Source: Thiospirillum jenense
GTDB lineage: Bacteria; Pseudomonadota; Gammaproteobacteria; Chromatiales; Chromatiaceae
Direction: 5' to 3'
NCBI RefSeq assembly: GCF_014145225.1
Contig: NZ_JABVCQ010000002.1
Coordinates: 97,208-161,207 of the forward strand
DNA length: 64,000 nucleotides
Below the pieces are notes generated by a model. It saw nothing but the letters and a program-made list of their open reading frames with translations, was not told where the DNA came from and did no database searches. The translations under genes were made by a program, and so were the position numbers. Positions 54,648 to 64,000 of the stretch are shown piece by piece (position 1 is the first letter of the stretch; each line of letters opens with the position of its first letter).

Positions 54648-55124
54648 CTAAATGTAAAGACAAATATCACTTTCACCCGCAAACTCGAAAAATGCAGCAG
54701 CGCCGGCGTATTCAACGTCATCTATGAAATGTGAACGATTCATGTCAAATAAATCTACTGTCATTTGACAGGCAATCATTTTGACTTCGGCTTCCAAGCA
54801 CAGGCTGCGTAATTCTTCTAAGCTGGCCACGCCCTTTGCTTTCATTTTACTTTTCATCATGGATGTCATCATGGCTTGCATTCCAGGTAATGCTAAACCC
54901 AATACTGGAAACCATTTATCCATGCCTAATGGCATTGGCATTCCGGGATTGCCGAGTGGGGTGACTTCAAGGGCAAGTTTTTTCTTGAGGAGTTGTAGAC
55001 CGTAAAAGGTGAAAAAAATTTGGGTTTCATACCCTAATGCGGCGGCGGTGGAGGCTAGAATGAATGGCGGATAGGCCCAGTCTAATGAACCTTTGGTTGC
55101 GATAATCGCCAATTTTTTTTCCAT
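54648..55124 (-). CDS. dsrE2: DsrE2-family sulfur-trafficking protein
   Basis: 158 residues. Of the DsrE/DsrF/DrsH-like fold: KLAIIATKGSLDWAYPPFILASTAAALGYETQIFFTFYGLQLL. It has a hydrophobic Met-rich middle (MPMPLGMDKWFPVLGLALPGMQAMMTSMM), the DsrE2 feature that gives membrane association. Conserved cysteines in KMIACQMT and near the C-terminus (DICLY) are candidates for persulfide binding. DsrE2 works with TusA and a rhodanese in delivering sulfane sulfur to the oxidative Dsr route in sulfur oxidisers. GAGGATACG precedes the ATG. It is encoded 93 bases behind tusA. Confidence 0.93.
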   Translation of the reverse strand: MEKKLAIIATKGSLDWAYPPFILASTAAALGYETQIFFTFYGLQLLKKKLALEVTPLGNPGMPMPLGMDKWFPVLGLALPGMQAMMTSMMKSKMKAKGVASLEELRSLCLEAEVKMIACQMTVDLFDMNRSHFIDDVEYAGAAAFFEFAGESDICLYI

Positions 55125-55217
55125 CGTATCCTCGCATGATTAAAATGTTTGTTCAATTGAGTTGGGCGGCGAGTGAACGTGAGTGCCGCACCAACCGTCG
55201 GCATTGCAAAAACAGGC

Positions 55218-55448
55218 TTATGATTTTTTAATCATAAAATGAAATTTGCCGCCCTCTTCTTTCGATTCTAATAGAGTATTGCCCGTTTGTTTAGCAAAGG
55301 AGTCGAAGTCTTTTACCGAGCCGGGATCAGTGGCAATAATGTGTAAAACTTGACCTGATTCCATTCCAGTTAAAGTTTTCTTAGCGCGCAAAATAGGTAA
55401 GGGGCAATTCAAACCGGTGGCGTCGAGTTCTTGATTAAAATCGGTCAT
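55218..55448 (-). CDS. tusA: Sulfurtransferase TusA
   Basis: 76 residues. Central sulfur carrier with the active Cys in LNCPLPILRAKK (CPxP motif). The C-terminal IATDPGSVKDFDSFAKQTGN block is typical. In sulfur-oxidising Chromatiaceae, TusA receives sulfur from a rhodanese and passes it to DsrE2 and DsrEFH. GGAG precedes the ATG. The usual rhd gene is not next to it in this window. Confidence 0.96.
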   Translation of the reverse strand: MTDFNQELDATGLNCPLPILRAKKTLTGMESGQVLHIIATDPGSVKDFDSFAKQTGNTLLESKEEGGKFHFMIKKS

Positions 55449-55621
55449 ATTTCACTCCAGAATGATTGAATAGAGAGTTGCAGGGAAAAAATGATAACAA
55501 CGGCGGCACCTGTGGATCAGGGCGCACGACACTGGTAAAAATCGGGTTTTATAGGCTAAATAGCAACAAAAGGCAAGTGCGCAATCGGGTAGTGGTGACA
55601 GTTTTACGTCGGTGCGGTGCG

Positions 55622-57643
55622 TTAAAGCCGTCGCTCGCGTTCGCGCAGGCGTTGAATTTGATCGCGGATTGTTGCTGCTTGTTCAAATTCTAATTGGCGG
55701 GCGTGGGCGTGCATTTGTTTTTCCAATTGACGAATGGTTTTAATTAACTGAGTTGGCGTAAGTATTGCATATTCAGCGGGAGATTCGGTTATTTGCGCCG
55801 GCGCCGTGGATGCGTCAATCGGGTTGGGCGGCGCATCATCTAATACAAGATCAATGTGTTTTTGAATCCCGCGTGGGGTAATGCCATATTGTTGATTATA
55901 GGCCAATTGTTTGGTGCGGCGGCGTTCCATTTCAGTCATGGCATGTTGAATTGAATGGGTGATGTTATCGGCATAAAGAATTGCCCGGCCATTTAAATGC
56001 CGCGCTGCCCGCCCAATGGTTTGAATTAATGCGCCGCTAGAACGTAAAAACCCTTCTTTATCCGCATCAAGAATGGCGACTAATGCCACCTCGGGTAAAT
56101 CTAATCCTTCGCGCAATAGGTTAATACCGACTAACACGTCAAATACGCCAAGGCGCAGGTCACGAATAATGGCAACCCGTTCAACCGTATCAATATCGGC
56201 ATGAAGATAGCGCACACGGATTTGATGGGTGCTGAGATAATCGGTTAAATCTTCGGCCATGCGTTTGGTTAAAGTGGTAATTAAGACGCGACTGTGATGG
56301 GCAATGCACTGGTGAATTTCGTTGAATAAATCGTCTATTTGATTAACGGCCGGGCGGATTTCAATAGCGGGATCAACTAATCCAGTTGGGCGCACGACTT
56401 GCTCGGCAATGACGGTTGATTGAGTTAATTCGTATTGACGCGGGGTGGCGGAAACATAAATCGTTGGTAATTGCCGCGCTTGAAACTCTTCAAAGCGCAG
56501 TGGGCGATTATCTAATGCGGATGGGAGGCGAAAGCCATAGCGAATGAGTGTTTCTTTACGCGCTCGATCACCGCGATACATGCCGCCTAACTGTGGCACC
56601 ATGAGATGGCTTTCATCCATAATGACCAGTGCGTGATTAGGTAAATAATCAAACAAGGTCGGTGGTGGTTCGCCAGCGGCACGGCCGGATAAATAACGTG
56701 AGTAGTTTTCAATTCCAGTGCAATACCCAGTTTCTAATAACATTTCTAAATCATACCGGGTGCGCTGTTCCAAGCGCTGGGCTTCAATTAACCGCTGTTC
56801 TGCGTACAAAATGGCTAATTGTTCACGCAATTCGGTTTTAATGTGTTCTACCACCGCAAGAATAATTGAGCGCGGCGTGGCATAATGCGTTTTAGGAAAA
56901 ATGGTGTATTTATTTAGGTGGCGCACTGTGCTACCAGTGAGTGGATCAAATAGTGTCAAGCGGGTGATTTCATCATCAAACCATTCAATACGCAGTGCTT
57001 CGCTATCTGATTCAGCAGGATAAATATCTAGCACATCGCCGCGCACGCGGTAATTACCACGTTCAAAAGCAATGTCATTGCGTTGGTATTGCAAGTCAAC
57101 TAAACGATGTAATACAGTGCGTTGTTCTATGACCAGTCCGCATACTAAATGTAATACCATGCTTAGATAGGTGCGTGGGTCGCCTAACCCGTAAATAGAT
57201 GAAACTGTGGCGACAATAATGACATCGGGGCGCTCTAATAGTGCTTTGGTGGCTGACAGGCGCATTTGTTCAATGTAGGTATTAATAGATGAGTCTTTTT
57301 CAATGTAGGTATCAGTTGCGGCAATGTAGGCTTCGGGTTGATAGTAGTCATAATATGAAACGAAGTATTCAACGGCATTATGTGGAAAAAAATGCCGCAT
57401 TTCACTGTATAATTGGGCGGCGAGAGTTTTATTTGGCGCTAATAACAATGCCGGTTTTTGTACTTGGGCGATGACATTGGCAATGGTGAAGGTTTTACCT
57501 GAGCCGGTGACGCCCAGCAGCGTCAAATTGTTGGCGCCGTTATTCAAGCCGTTGACAAGTTGGCGTATTGCCGCGGGTTGATCGCCGGCGGGTTGAAAAG
57601 GACTGGTGAGAATGAAGACGGGGGTGGCGGTGTCAATTTTCAT
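55622..57643 (-). CDS. uvrB: Excinuclease ABC subunit B
   Basis: UvrB verifies DNA damage and positions UvrC in nucleotide excision repair. 673 residues. Walker A GVTGSGKT, the damage-probing beta hairpin in [39 protein letters not shown], the helicase motif [32 protein letters not shown], and the C-terminal UVR domain ([24 protein letters not shown], in part) that binds UvrC are all visible. It is divergent from cheY. Confidence 0.98.
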   Translation of the reverse strand: MKIDTATPVFILTSPFQPAGDQPAAIRQLVNGLNNGANNLTLLGVTGSGKTFTIANVIAQVQKPALLLAPNKTLAAQLYSEMRHFFPHNAVEYFVSYYDYYQPEAYIAATDTYIEKDSSINTYIEQMRLSATKALLERPDVIIVATVSSIYGLGDPRTYLSMVLHLVCGLVIEQRTVLHRLVDLQYQRNDIAFERGNYRVRGDVLDIYPAESDSEALRIEWFDDEITRLTLFDPLTGSTVRHLNKYTIFPKTHYATPRSIILAVVEHIKTELREQLAILYAEQRLIEAQRLEQRTRYDLEMLLETGYCTGIENYSRYLSGRAAGEPPPTLFDYLPNHALVIMDESHLMVPQLGGMYRGDRARKETLIRYGFRLPSALDNRPLRFEEFQARQLPTIYVSATPRQYELTQSTVIAEQVVRPTGLVDPAIEIRPAVNQIDDLFNEIHQCIAHHSRVLITTLTKRMAEDLTDYLSTHQIRVRYLHADIDTVERVAIIRDLRLGVFDVLVGINLLREGLDLPEVALVAILDADKEGFLRSSGALIQTIGRAARHLNGRAILYADNITHSIQHAMTEMERRRTKQLAYNQQYGITPRGIQKHIDLVLDDAPPNPIDASTAPAQITESPAEYAILTPTQLIKTIRQLEKQMHAHARQLEFEQAATIRDQIQRLRERERRL

Positions 57644-57854
57644 AAAAAAACCAGATGTTGATTATTTAGTGCTGAATGATGATGTCAAATAGTGACGCAT
57701 CATATTTTATTCAATAAACAGGTTGTAATGGCGCATAATTGATTGGCGTTATTCAGCCAACCTGAGGACAGATTATTTATAAGTCATTGTCTAATCTGTG
57801 CTTCTGGTAAACTTTGCGTGAAACTAATCCAAGTGTGATGAGGAGCAGGCCAAG

Positions 57855-58223
57855 ATGGCAAAAACGATTATGGTGGTAGATGATTCGGCATCATTGCGTA
57901 ATGTGGTGTGCATTGCGCTTAAAAGCGCGGGGTATGATGTGATTGAAGCCTGTGATGGGCGGGATGCATTAGCCAAACTCACCGGGCAAAAGGTGCATTT
58001 AATTGTGAGTGATGTGAATATGCCGAATATGGACGGCATTACGCTGGTTCGTGAAGTGAAAAAGCTGCCTAATTATAAATTCACGCCAATTATGATGCTG
58101 ACCACTGAAAGTCAACCCGAAAAAAAACAACAGGGTAAGGAAGCGGGCGCTAAGGCGTGGTTAGTTAAACCATTTCAACCGCCGGTGTTATTAGATGCAG
58201 TCTCCAAATTAGTCTTACCCTGA
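57855..58223 (+). CDS. cheY: Chemotaxis response regulator CheY
   Basis: 122-residue receiver domain with no output domain. Acidic pocket Asp9/Asp10, phosphorylation site Asp53 (VSDVNMP), Thr83/84 and Lys105 (VKPF). The QPEKKQQGKEAGAKAWLVKPF segment is typical for CheY encoded with STAS/CheA clusters. GAGGAG precedes the ATG. It starts the che cluster. Confidence 0.95.
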   Translation: MAKTIMVVDDSASLRNVVCIALKSAGYDVIEACDGRDALAKLTGQKVHLIVSDVNMPNMDGITLVREVKKLPNYKFTPIMMLTTESQPEKKQQGKEAGAKAWLVKPFQPPVLLDAVSKLVLP

Positions 58224-58338
58224 GGTATTAGATGCGCTGCATGACGCTTGGCACGGGTATTGATAATAGGGTTTGTCATGGTCAGTGTGGCAAAAGGCGG
58301 CTAACCAATCAATCCAGGTTTAATCGAGAGTTCATGAC

Positions 58339-58659
58339 ATGACCGTCAATTTGACAAGCGCGCCTGATACGCCACTCACCTTTCATGGTGAAATGACCAT
58401 CTACACCGCCAATGAACAATTCCAGCACCTCCAGCAGCATCTGAGTACGCACCCGAGCCTCGTGCTTGACCTGTCGGGCGTGACGGAATTGGACAGCGCC
58501 GGACTACAACTGGTGCTAATGGCACACACGGAAGCGACCCGTCGCAACATCCCATTCCGCTTGCACAACCCCAGTTTAATCGTTCAAGAAGTCTTTCATC
58601 TATTACGTTTGGAACGCGCACTCATGCCAACGACCACCGCCCCGAAAAGCGGCAGTTAA
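58339..58659 (+). CDS. STAS-domain protein (anti-sigma-factor-antagonist-like)
   Basis: 106 residues with the STAS fold: LTFHGEMTIYTANEQFQHL, SLVLDLSGVTELDSAGLQLVLMA. The Ser of LDSAG is the usual phosphorylation site. Proteins like this, between cheY and cheA, occur in many gamma- and deltaproteobacterial che clusters and may modulate CheA or receptor arrays; the exact role is unsettled. It is 115 bases behind cheY and 77 before cheA. Confidence 0.88.
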   Translation: MTVNLTSAPDTPLTFHGEMTIYTANEQFQHLQQHLSTHPSLVLDLSGVTELDSAGLQLVLMAHTEATRRNIPFRLHNPSLIVQEVFHLLRLERALMPTTTAPKSGS

Positions 58660-58736
58660 TTCACTGTTTATTATTCAGTCCAACCCCTGCTGGTTAATCT
58701 CACAGTTGAGCGGTTATTAATTGCACGGAGGGAACA

Positions 58737-60950
58737 ATGAGTTTAAACATGGATGCGGCACGTCAAGCCTTTATTGAAGAAGTTGCTGAACTACTCCAAT
58801 CAATGGAAGACGCGCTGCTGGCATTAGAAGACAATCCCGCTGACAACGAATCATTAAATGAAGTGTTTCGTGCCATGCACACCATTAAAGGCACCGGTGG
58901 CGTGTTTGGCTATATGCCAGTGGTCGAATTCACCCATGCAGTTGAATCGGTCATGGAAGAAGTGCGCTCCGGCCGCGAGCCAATGTCCGAACAATTAATC
59001 TGCATCCTATTTGCCTGCCGCGATCATACCTCGCGTTTAATTGAAGCCATTGTTGAAATGGGTGAAGACAGCGGCAAACCACTCAGTTCCGACCTCATCG
59101 CAACTGGTCATGATCTATTAAAACAATTAACTCAACGCACACTTCAAACCACCAACATCACACCCAATACACCCGAACAACCCAAATATCTCCCAATCGT
59201 CAGTGATGTATGGATGATTGCCTTAGATTTCGGCCGCAACGCGCTGCGCAATGGCATGGATCCATTATCATTTCTGCGTTATTTGGGATCACTGGGCGAT
59301 ATTGTAGATGTCGTAACACTCAGCGTCCCTCCGCCACTAAATGAAGAATTCGATCCGGAAAGTTGTTATTTGAGTTTTCGTATTGCTTTTCGCAGCGATG
59401 CCGATAAACCCACTATTGCCGCCGTCTTTGAATTCGCCGAAGATGATTGCGATATTCGTATTCTCCCCCCCGATTCAGCTCAGGATACTTATTTAGATTT
59501 ATTAGCCTCCCTCTCTGATACCCAAGTCACCCGCATTGGTGAAATGCTCGTCAGTATTGGCGCCCTCACCCCCAATGAATTAGCCCGGGCATTAGCGCAT
59601 CAAGCCGATGAACGCAATACCGATGCCATATCAGAAACACATTCAGAACATACCGCCAATCAACGCCTCGGCGACATTCTCATTCAACAAGGTTCAATTA
59701 AACCTGCGGTATTAGAACAGGCCGCAAAAACCCAAGAAGCGGCACGCGCTAAACGTCAAGATGAAACTCGCTTCATTCGTGTTGATGCCGAACGCCTCGG
59801 GCATTTAATTAACCTCGTTGGCGAATTAGTCACCAGCAGCGCCGCTATTCGGATTATGGTTGAACGCGCCGGCGTTGAAAATATGAATGAAGTGGTAGAT
59901 AGCGTGGATTATCTCGTCGCTGAAATTCGAGATAACGCATTACAATTACGCATGGTGCCAATTGGTGAAAGCCTATCAAGATTTCGCCGTGTAGTGCGCG
60001 ACACGTCAAAAGAACTGGGTAAAAATATTGAGTTGGTCATTACTGGTGGTGACACGGAACTGGATAAAACAGTGGTTGAAAAAATCACCGATCCATTTAT
60101 GCACCTCATTCGTAATGCGGTGGATCACGGTATTGAATCGCCAGAAGAACGAGCGCGTGTTGGCAAACCAGTCAATGGCACAATCACGGTAAATGCCTAT
60201 CATGATTCTGGGCATATTGTGATTGAAATTGAAGATGACGGTGCCGGTCTTGATGTCAAACGTATTCGCGCTAAAGCCGAAGCAAAAGGATTGGTTAAAC
60301 CAGAAGATACTTTGAGCCATGAAGAAACTTTGCGTTTAATTTTTGCGCCGGGCTTATCGACAAAAGACAGTGCAACTAATTTATCTGGCCGCGGCGTTGG
60401 TATGGATGTCGTGCGTCAAAATATTGAAGCATTACGCGGTTCAGTAGAACTGGATAGCGTCTTAGGGCAAGGGACAAAAATCACCATTATTTTGCCATTA
60501 ACGTTGGCAATTATTGACGGTTTTTTAGTTGGAGCAGGGCGCGATCAATACGTCATTCCATTATCGCAAGTCGCCGAATGTGTTGAAATGAAAGCCGCTG
60601 GTGAAATGCTCAAACCTCACAACGGGCATTACATCAATTTGCGTGGTGAAGTCTTGCCGTTTATTCGTTTAACTGAATTGTTTAATAACCAGCACACCGT
60701 TCGCCATGAACATCGGGAAAGCTTAGTGGTGGTCCGTTTTGGACATCATAAAGTCGGATTGGTCGTTGACACTTTATTAGGCGAATTACAAACTGTCATT
60801 AAACCATTAGGTAAATTATTTGAGGAATTGCGGGGAATTGCAGGTGCAACCATTCTCGGTACCGGTGATATTGCACTCATTCTTGATGTCAGTGAATTAG
60901 CCATGATAGGGCAAATGAAACGGCATCATTCTGATTTACGCCACTCATAA
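58737..60950 (+). CDS. cheA: Chemotaxis histidine kinase CheA
   Basis: 737 residues. Hpt domain with phospho-His48 in AMHTIKGTGG. An unusual middle part (~150-330) has two LG-I/L-x-x-x-G-x-I/L...L-x-x-A-x-x-Q motifs (RIGEMLVSIGALTPNELARAL and RLGDILIQQGSIKPAVLEQA) resembling MshEN/GspE-N repeats. Then dimerisation (RVDAERLGHLINLVGELV), HATPase with N box HLIRNAVDHGIE, GAGLD and GRGVGMDVV, and a CheW-like C-terminus. GGAGG precedes the ATG. Phosphorylates the CheY encoded upstream. Confidence 0.96.
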   Translation: MSLNMDAARQAFIEEVAELLQSMEDALLALEDNPADNESLNEVFRAMHTIKGTGGVFGYMPVVEFTHAVESVMEEVRSGREPMSEQLICILFACRDHTSRLIEAIVEMGEDSGKPLSSDLIATGHDLLKQLTQRTLQTTNITPNTPEQPKYLPIVSDVWMIALDFGRNALRNGMDPLSFLRYLGSLGDIVDVVTLSVPPPLNEEFDPESCYLSFRIAFRSDADKPTIAAVFEFAEDDCDIRILPPDSAQDTYLDLLASLSDTQVTRIGEMLVSIGALTPNELARALAHQADERNTDAISETHSEHTANQRLGDILIQQGSIKPAVLEQAAKTQEAARAKRQDETRFIRVDAERLGHLINLVGELVTSSAAIRIMVERAGVENMNEVVDSVDYLVAEIRDNALQLRMVPIGESLSRFRRVVRDTSKELGKNIELVITGGDTELDKTVVEKITDPFMHLIRNAVDHGIESPEERARVGKPVNGTITVNAYHDSGHIVIEIEDDGAGLDVKRIRAKAEAKGLVKPEDTLSHEETLRLIFAPGLSTKDSATNLSGRGVGMDVVRQNIEALRGSVELDSVLGQGTKITIILPLTLAIIDGFLVGAGRDQYVIPLSQVAECVEMKAAGEMLKPHNGHYINLRGEVLPFIRLTELFNNQHTVRHEHRESLVVVRFGHHKVGLVVDTLLGELQTVIKPLGKLFEELRGIAGATILGTGDIALILDVSELAMIGQMKRHHSDLRHS

Positions 60951-61182
60951 TAAACCGCGAGTGTGGTATTGCGAGTGTTTATTCAAGTATTAAACAATTT
61001 TTTGACAGCGCATAGCAATATAAAACGCCCCCACTTTAATCAAAATTGTTTAATACGCTCGCAACGAATTGATGTAAATGCGATTCTTGCTGCCTGTCAA
61101 TTCAATCACACTGCGCTTAGTTGGCAAAAAACTGTTAACCAGTTTCCTGAAATAATTGCAATACACTCTGAGGAATAGCCGC

Positions 61183-63168
61183 ATGTTTAGTTCCATGACA
61201 ATGGCAAAAAAATTGATTTGGGGATTTAGTATTGTCCTGACTTTATTAATGATAGTCGGCGGCTTTGCTTTTTTCACCATTACTGGTGCATCAAATGACT
61301 TTGCACTCTATCGTGATAAAGCGCGTAAAGCCAATGCCATGGGCGAATTACAGGCCGCAATGTTGATAACGCGCATGAACGTCAAACAATATCTTTTAAC
61401 CAAAGGTGATGATAAAGCCACGCAAGACGTTTTAGATTATCTTGCTAAAACACATCTTCAATTAAACGAAGTCGCACCGACTATCCATGATCCAGAGCGT
61501 GCAAAAAAGGTGCGTACTGCACAAGACAATATCGCTAATTATGAAAAAGCGTTTAGTGTAATTGTTACACAAATGACGGAACGTAACAAATTAGTTGACG
61601 AAACACTTGGCGTATTAGGAGTTAATATTGAAAAACAGTTGACCCAGATTTCGGAAGCAGCAAGCCATAACAATCAAATGGCGCTGGCAATGCAGTCTGC
61701 ACTCGCATTACGCAACGCATTAATTGGGCGCATCTATGTTCGGATGTTTGTGGATCAAAACTCGCAAGAAGCAATTAACCGTGTGCATAAAGAATGGGTT
61801 GCATTTGATCAAAATCTTGAAAAGCTAAACGTGTTATTGCAAGATGCCACCCAGCGGCGTTTATTTGAAGAAACTGTTAGATTAAAGGCGGAATATTTAA
61901 TCACGTTCAATCGTTTAACCAAGGTGATTGAAGAACGTAACCAAGTTGTTTTAGGAACGCTGGATGTGTTGGGGCCAGAATTCGCCAATTTGTTAGATAA
62001 CATTAAGCAAAACTATATTGTCGAGCAAAATGAAATCGGGCCCCGTGTTCAAAAAAGTAATGAACGTGCTGTGTTAGTGATTACAATTCTATCGGCGGCG
62101 GCATTGTTATTCGGCGTTCTCATCGCGTGGTTAATTATTCGGGTCGTGATGGCACAACTTGGGCAAGACCCGGGTATTATTGCTGACATTACGCGACAGG
62201 TTGCGCATGGCAATTTAGCAATTGAATTTGATTCAAATAACCTATGCGGCGTTTATAAAGACATGCACGGTATGGTTGAACGTTTACGGCAAATTGTGAG
62301 TGAAGTGCGCGTCGGTGCTGACAATTTATCATCTGCATCGAGTGAAGTGAGTTCAACCGCGCAAGCCTTAAGTCAAGGCGCTACGCAACAGGCGGCAAGT
62401 GTTGAAGAAACAACGGCGAGTATTGAAGAATTAAATGCATCAGTGCAGCAGAATACAGAAAATGCGCGGGTGACTAATAGCATTGCAAAAAGTTCTGCGG
62501 AAGAAGCACGTCAAGGCGGTGAAACCGTCACCCGTACCGTCACGGCAATGAAAGAAATTGCTAGTAAAATTAGTATGATTGAAGAAATCGCTTACAAAAC
62601 TAATTTATTAGCATTAAATGCGGCAATTGAAGCCGCTCGCGCTGGTGAACATGGTAAAGGTTTTACTGTTGTGGCCGCTGAAGTGCGCAAATTAGCAGAA
62701 AACAGTGCTGTGACGGCGCAGGAAATTAATCGTTTAGCAACAAATAGCGTTGCAATTGCCGAACAAGCCGGGCAAGTATTAGCGCAAATGGTGCCGAACA
62801 TTGCTAAAACCGCCGATTTGATTGAAGAAATCACGGCAGCATCGGGTGAACAAGCCACTGGTATTGCGCAAATTAATGATGCGATGGGGCAATTGGATAA
62901 GGCGACACAACAAAATGCGTCTTCTTCAGAAGAATTGGCGGCAACTGCACAAGAATTAAGTGGTCAAGCCGCACAATTACAAGAAACAATGGCATTCTTT
63001 AAACTCGGTGCTAATAAAACGAATCAACAACGCCGCATCGCTCTTGTTCAACGTCAACACAGTCAAACAATCCGTTCTTCATCTAAAAGCATGAAATCCA
63101 CTGAAAATTATGACCCAGTTCATTCAGAAAAAACTGATTTTGCTCATCAAGATTTTGAACGGTTTTAA
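61183..63168 (+). CDS. Methyl-accepting chemotaxis protein of the che cluster
   Basis: 661 residues from ATG at 61183 ([15 protein letters not shown]), with GAGGAAT upstream; an earlier in-frame start is rejected. First membrane helix (~11-33), a wholly helical periplasmic part of ~260 residues (helical-bundle type), second helix (~298-320), HAMP, then a methylation helix region ([20 protein letters not shown]) and tip [28 protein letters not shown]. The C-terminus is a His/Ser-rich tail without a pentapeptide tether. Probably the main receptor paired with the CheA/CheW made from this locus. Confidence 0.94.
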   Translation: MFSSMTMAKKLIWGFSIVLTLLMIVGGFAFFTITGASNDFALYRDKARKANAMGELQAAMLITRMNVKQYLLTKGDDKATQDVLDYLAKTHLQLNEVAPTIHDPERAKKVRTAQDNIANYEKAFSVIVTQMTERNKLVDETLGVLGVNIEKQLTQISEAASHNNQMALAMQSALALRNALIGRIYVRMFVDQNSQEAINRVHKEWVAFDQNLEKLNVLLQDATQRRLFEETVRLKAEYLITFNRLTKVIEERNQVVLGTLDVLGPEFANLLDNIKQNYIVEQNEIGPRVQKSNERAVLVITILSAAALLFGVLIAWLIIRVVMAQLGQDPGIIADITRQVAHGNLAIEFDSNNLCGVYKDMHGMVERLRQIVSEVRVGADNLSSASSEVSSTAQALSQGATQQAASVEETTASIEELNASVQQNTENARVTNSIAKSSAEEARQGGETVTRTVTAMKEIASKISMIEEIAYKTNLLALNAAIEAARAGEHGKGFTVVAAEVRKLAENSAVTAQEINRLATNSVAIAEQAGQVLAQMVPNIAKTADLIEEITAASGEQATGIAQINDAMGQLDKATQQNASSSEELAATAQELSGQAAQLQETMAFFKLGANKTNQQRRIALVQRQHSQTIRSSSKSMKSTENYDPVHSEKTDFAHQDFERF

Positions 63169-63196
63169 CCTCACTAATTATAGCGGAGGATATTAA

Positions 63197-63760
63197 ATGA
63201 GTGAGAGTAATATGCGTAAAGACGTTAGTAATCGCAATGATGTTGCTGACGATACAACACAATATCTGACCTTTTCCGTCGCTGATGAACGGTTGGCAAT
63301 GTCAATAAGCGCGGTTAAAGAAATTATTGAAACACCGCCGCAGGTGACTCGCGTACCAATGACTCCCGATTATATTCGGGGGGTCATTAATTTGCGTGGT
63401 AATGTTGTGCCGGTGATTGATCTCGGTGCTCGATTAGGTCGCGGAATTTTAACGCTATCAAAGCGTAGTTGTATTGTATTGGTTGAAGTACGTTCGGGCA
63501 ATGACAGTCATGTTTTGGGGATGTTGGTAGATGAAGTAAAAAACATTCTTGATATTCCCAGTGAAGATGTTAAACCAGCACCAGAATTTGGCTCTGAGAT
63601 TCGGACAGATTTTATTGAAGCGATGGGTCGAGTAGATGATGTATTTGTCATTATTCTCAGTATTGATCATGTTTTGTCAATTCAGGAGTTAGCGGCATTA
63701 AAATGCCTCACGCATCATGTGGCAGATCAAAACATGCCAGACACTGATACCAAAAAATAA
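63197..63760 (+). CDS. cheW: Chemotaxis adaptor CheW
   Basis: 187 residues. CheW fold: QYLTFSVADERLAMSISAVKEIIE, VTRVPMTPDYIRGVINLRGNVVPVIDLGARLG and VLGMLVDEVKNILDIPSEDVKPAPEF. Joins receptors to CheA. GGAGG at 63183-63188 and 28 bases behind the receptor gene indicate co-transcription. The C-terminal ~20 residues (CLTHHVADQNMPDTDTKK) are an extension. Confidence 0.95.
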   Translation: MSESNMRKDVSNRNDVADDTTQYLTFSVADERLAMSISAVKEIIETPPQVTRVPMTPDYIRGVINLRGNVVPVIDLGARLGRGILTLSKRSCIVLVEVRSGNDSHVLGMLVDEVKNILDIPSEDVKPAPEFGSEIRTDFIEAMGRVDDVFVIILSIDHVLSIQELAALKCLTHHVADQNMPDTDTKK

Positions 63761-64000
63761 ATGTCAGCATGATAAAATTGAATGATTCAATTTGAGAAAA
63801 CAGTTATTATGGCAGGTCGTAGTGACTGCGTATTTATTGTGACATGAAAGCAGATTCATCAACATCATGTGACCTGGCCAATATGTCGTTGCTCATTCTA
63901 TCCTCACTGCAAAGTGGCGCTTGTATGGAAAACAACATCTACCACTTTTATAGAAGGTGGGCGCTCGTTACTTGGGAATAGGCATTCAATTTCCACTGTA
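63761..64000. other. Noncoding tail of the window
   Basis: No frame of useful length or recognisable product is seen in the last 240 bases. An imperfect dyad ACCACTT...AAGGTGG lies around 63942-63960. Further che genes, if any, begin beyond the window. Confidence 0.4.

Noticed and set aside
60963..61178. 71-residue frame between cheA and the receptor gene
   Set aside because: No ribosome-binding site, no recognisable composition; the receptor's own leader occupies its end.

Overview
The window looks like a chromosomal segment of a phototrophic purple sulfur bacterium (Gammaproteobacteria, Chromatiaceae-like). It opens with LH2-type light-harvesting beta/alpha genes. It also carries a Tat-exported high-potential iron-sulfur protein, TusA and DsrE2 for sulfur trafficking, NifW/NifZ nitrogenase accessory proteins, NnrU, a LysR regulator of the CbbR/CysB type, and many chemoreceptors with a cheY-STAS-cheA-mcp-cheW cluster. 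The assignment rests on gene content only.

Layout. 1-5.4 kb: pucBA, zapD, an unknown membrane protein, lnt, hip and a second unknown membrane protein. 5.6-9.1 kb: the conserved housekeeping run rlmE-ftsH-folP. The usual next gene, glmM, is missing there and lies 12 kb away on the other strand. Between them are a decayed piece of a defence gene (9165-9305), a chemoreceptor, a two-gene Druantia type III-like module (DruH/DruE-like, 11.7-20.2 kb) and an alpha-carbonic anhydrase.

22.7-35.0 kb holds the most unusual locus. A minus-strand operon-like block starts with a 1747-residue DUF4011/superfamily 1 helicase carrying a C-terminal Vsr/DUF559-type nuclease domain. It is followed at very short spacing by tandem copies of a beta-class DNA methyltransferase fused to an Mrr-like nuclease. 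Four copies are intact. Their N-terminal ~155 and C-terminal ~247 residues are almost identical, but the central target-recognition segment is different in each, in sequence and length. An MNT-HEPN pair sits between copies 2 and 1, bordered by a 5' stub and a 3' stub of a further methyltransferase copy. I read this as a diversified, still recombining recognition-domain array coupled to a helicase-nuclease.

35.3-43.5 kb: secreted proteins built from a repeated ~64-residue module (one with a PAN/Apple-like end), a DUF4124 protein, hldE, an unknown acidic protein, hisD and a large chemoreceptor. 43.7-49.4 kb: a GC-rich minus-strand run (acp, exosortase-A-type hydrolase 2, nifW, nifZ, mlaA, an unknown membrane-anchored protein, moaD) and a divergent DEAD-box helicase. 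49.5-51.5 kb: the K, M and L parts of a nickel/cobalt ECF-type uptake system without its Q and O partners. 51.7-57.6 kb: a proline-rich membrane protein, nnrU, a small unknown, a LysR regulator, dsrE2, tusA and uvrB. 57.8-63.8 kb: the chemotaxis cluster.

Dispersed palindromes related to a GATCGTTCCC...GGGAACGATC core occur at several borders. Many genes show abrupt GC-rich and AT-rich patches inside one reading frame. All functional statements are by recognition of motifs and gene order; no searches were run.
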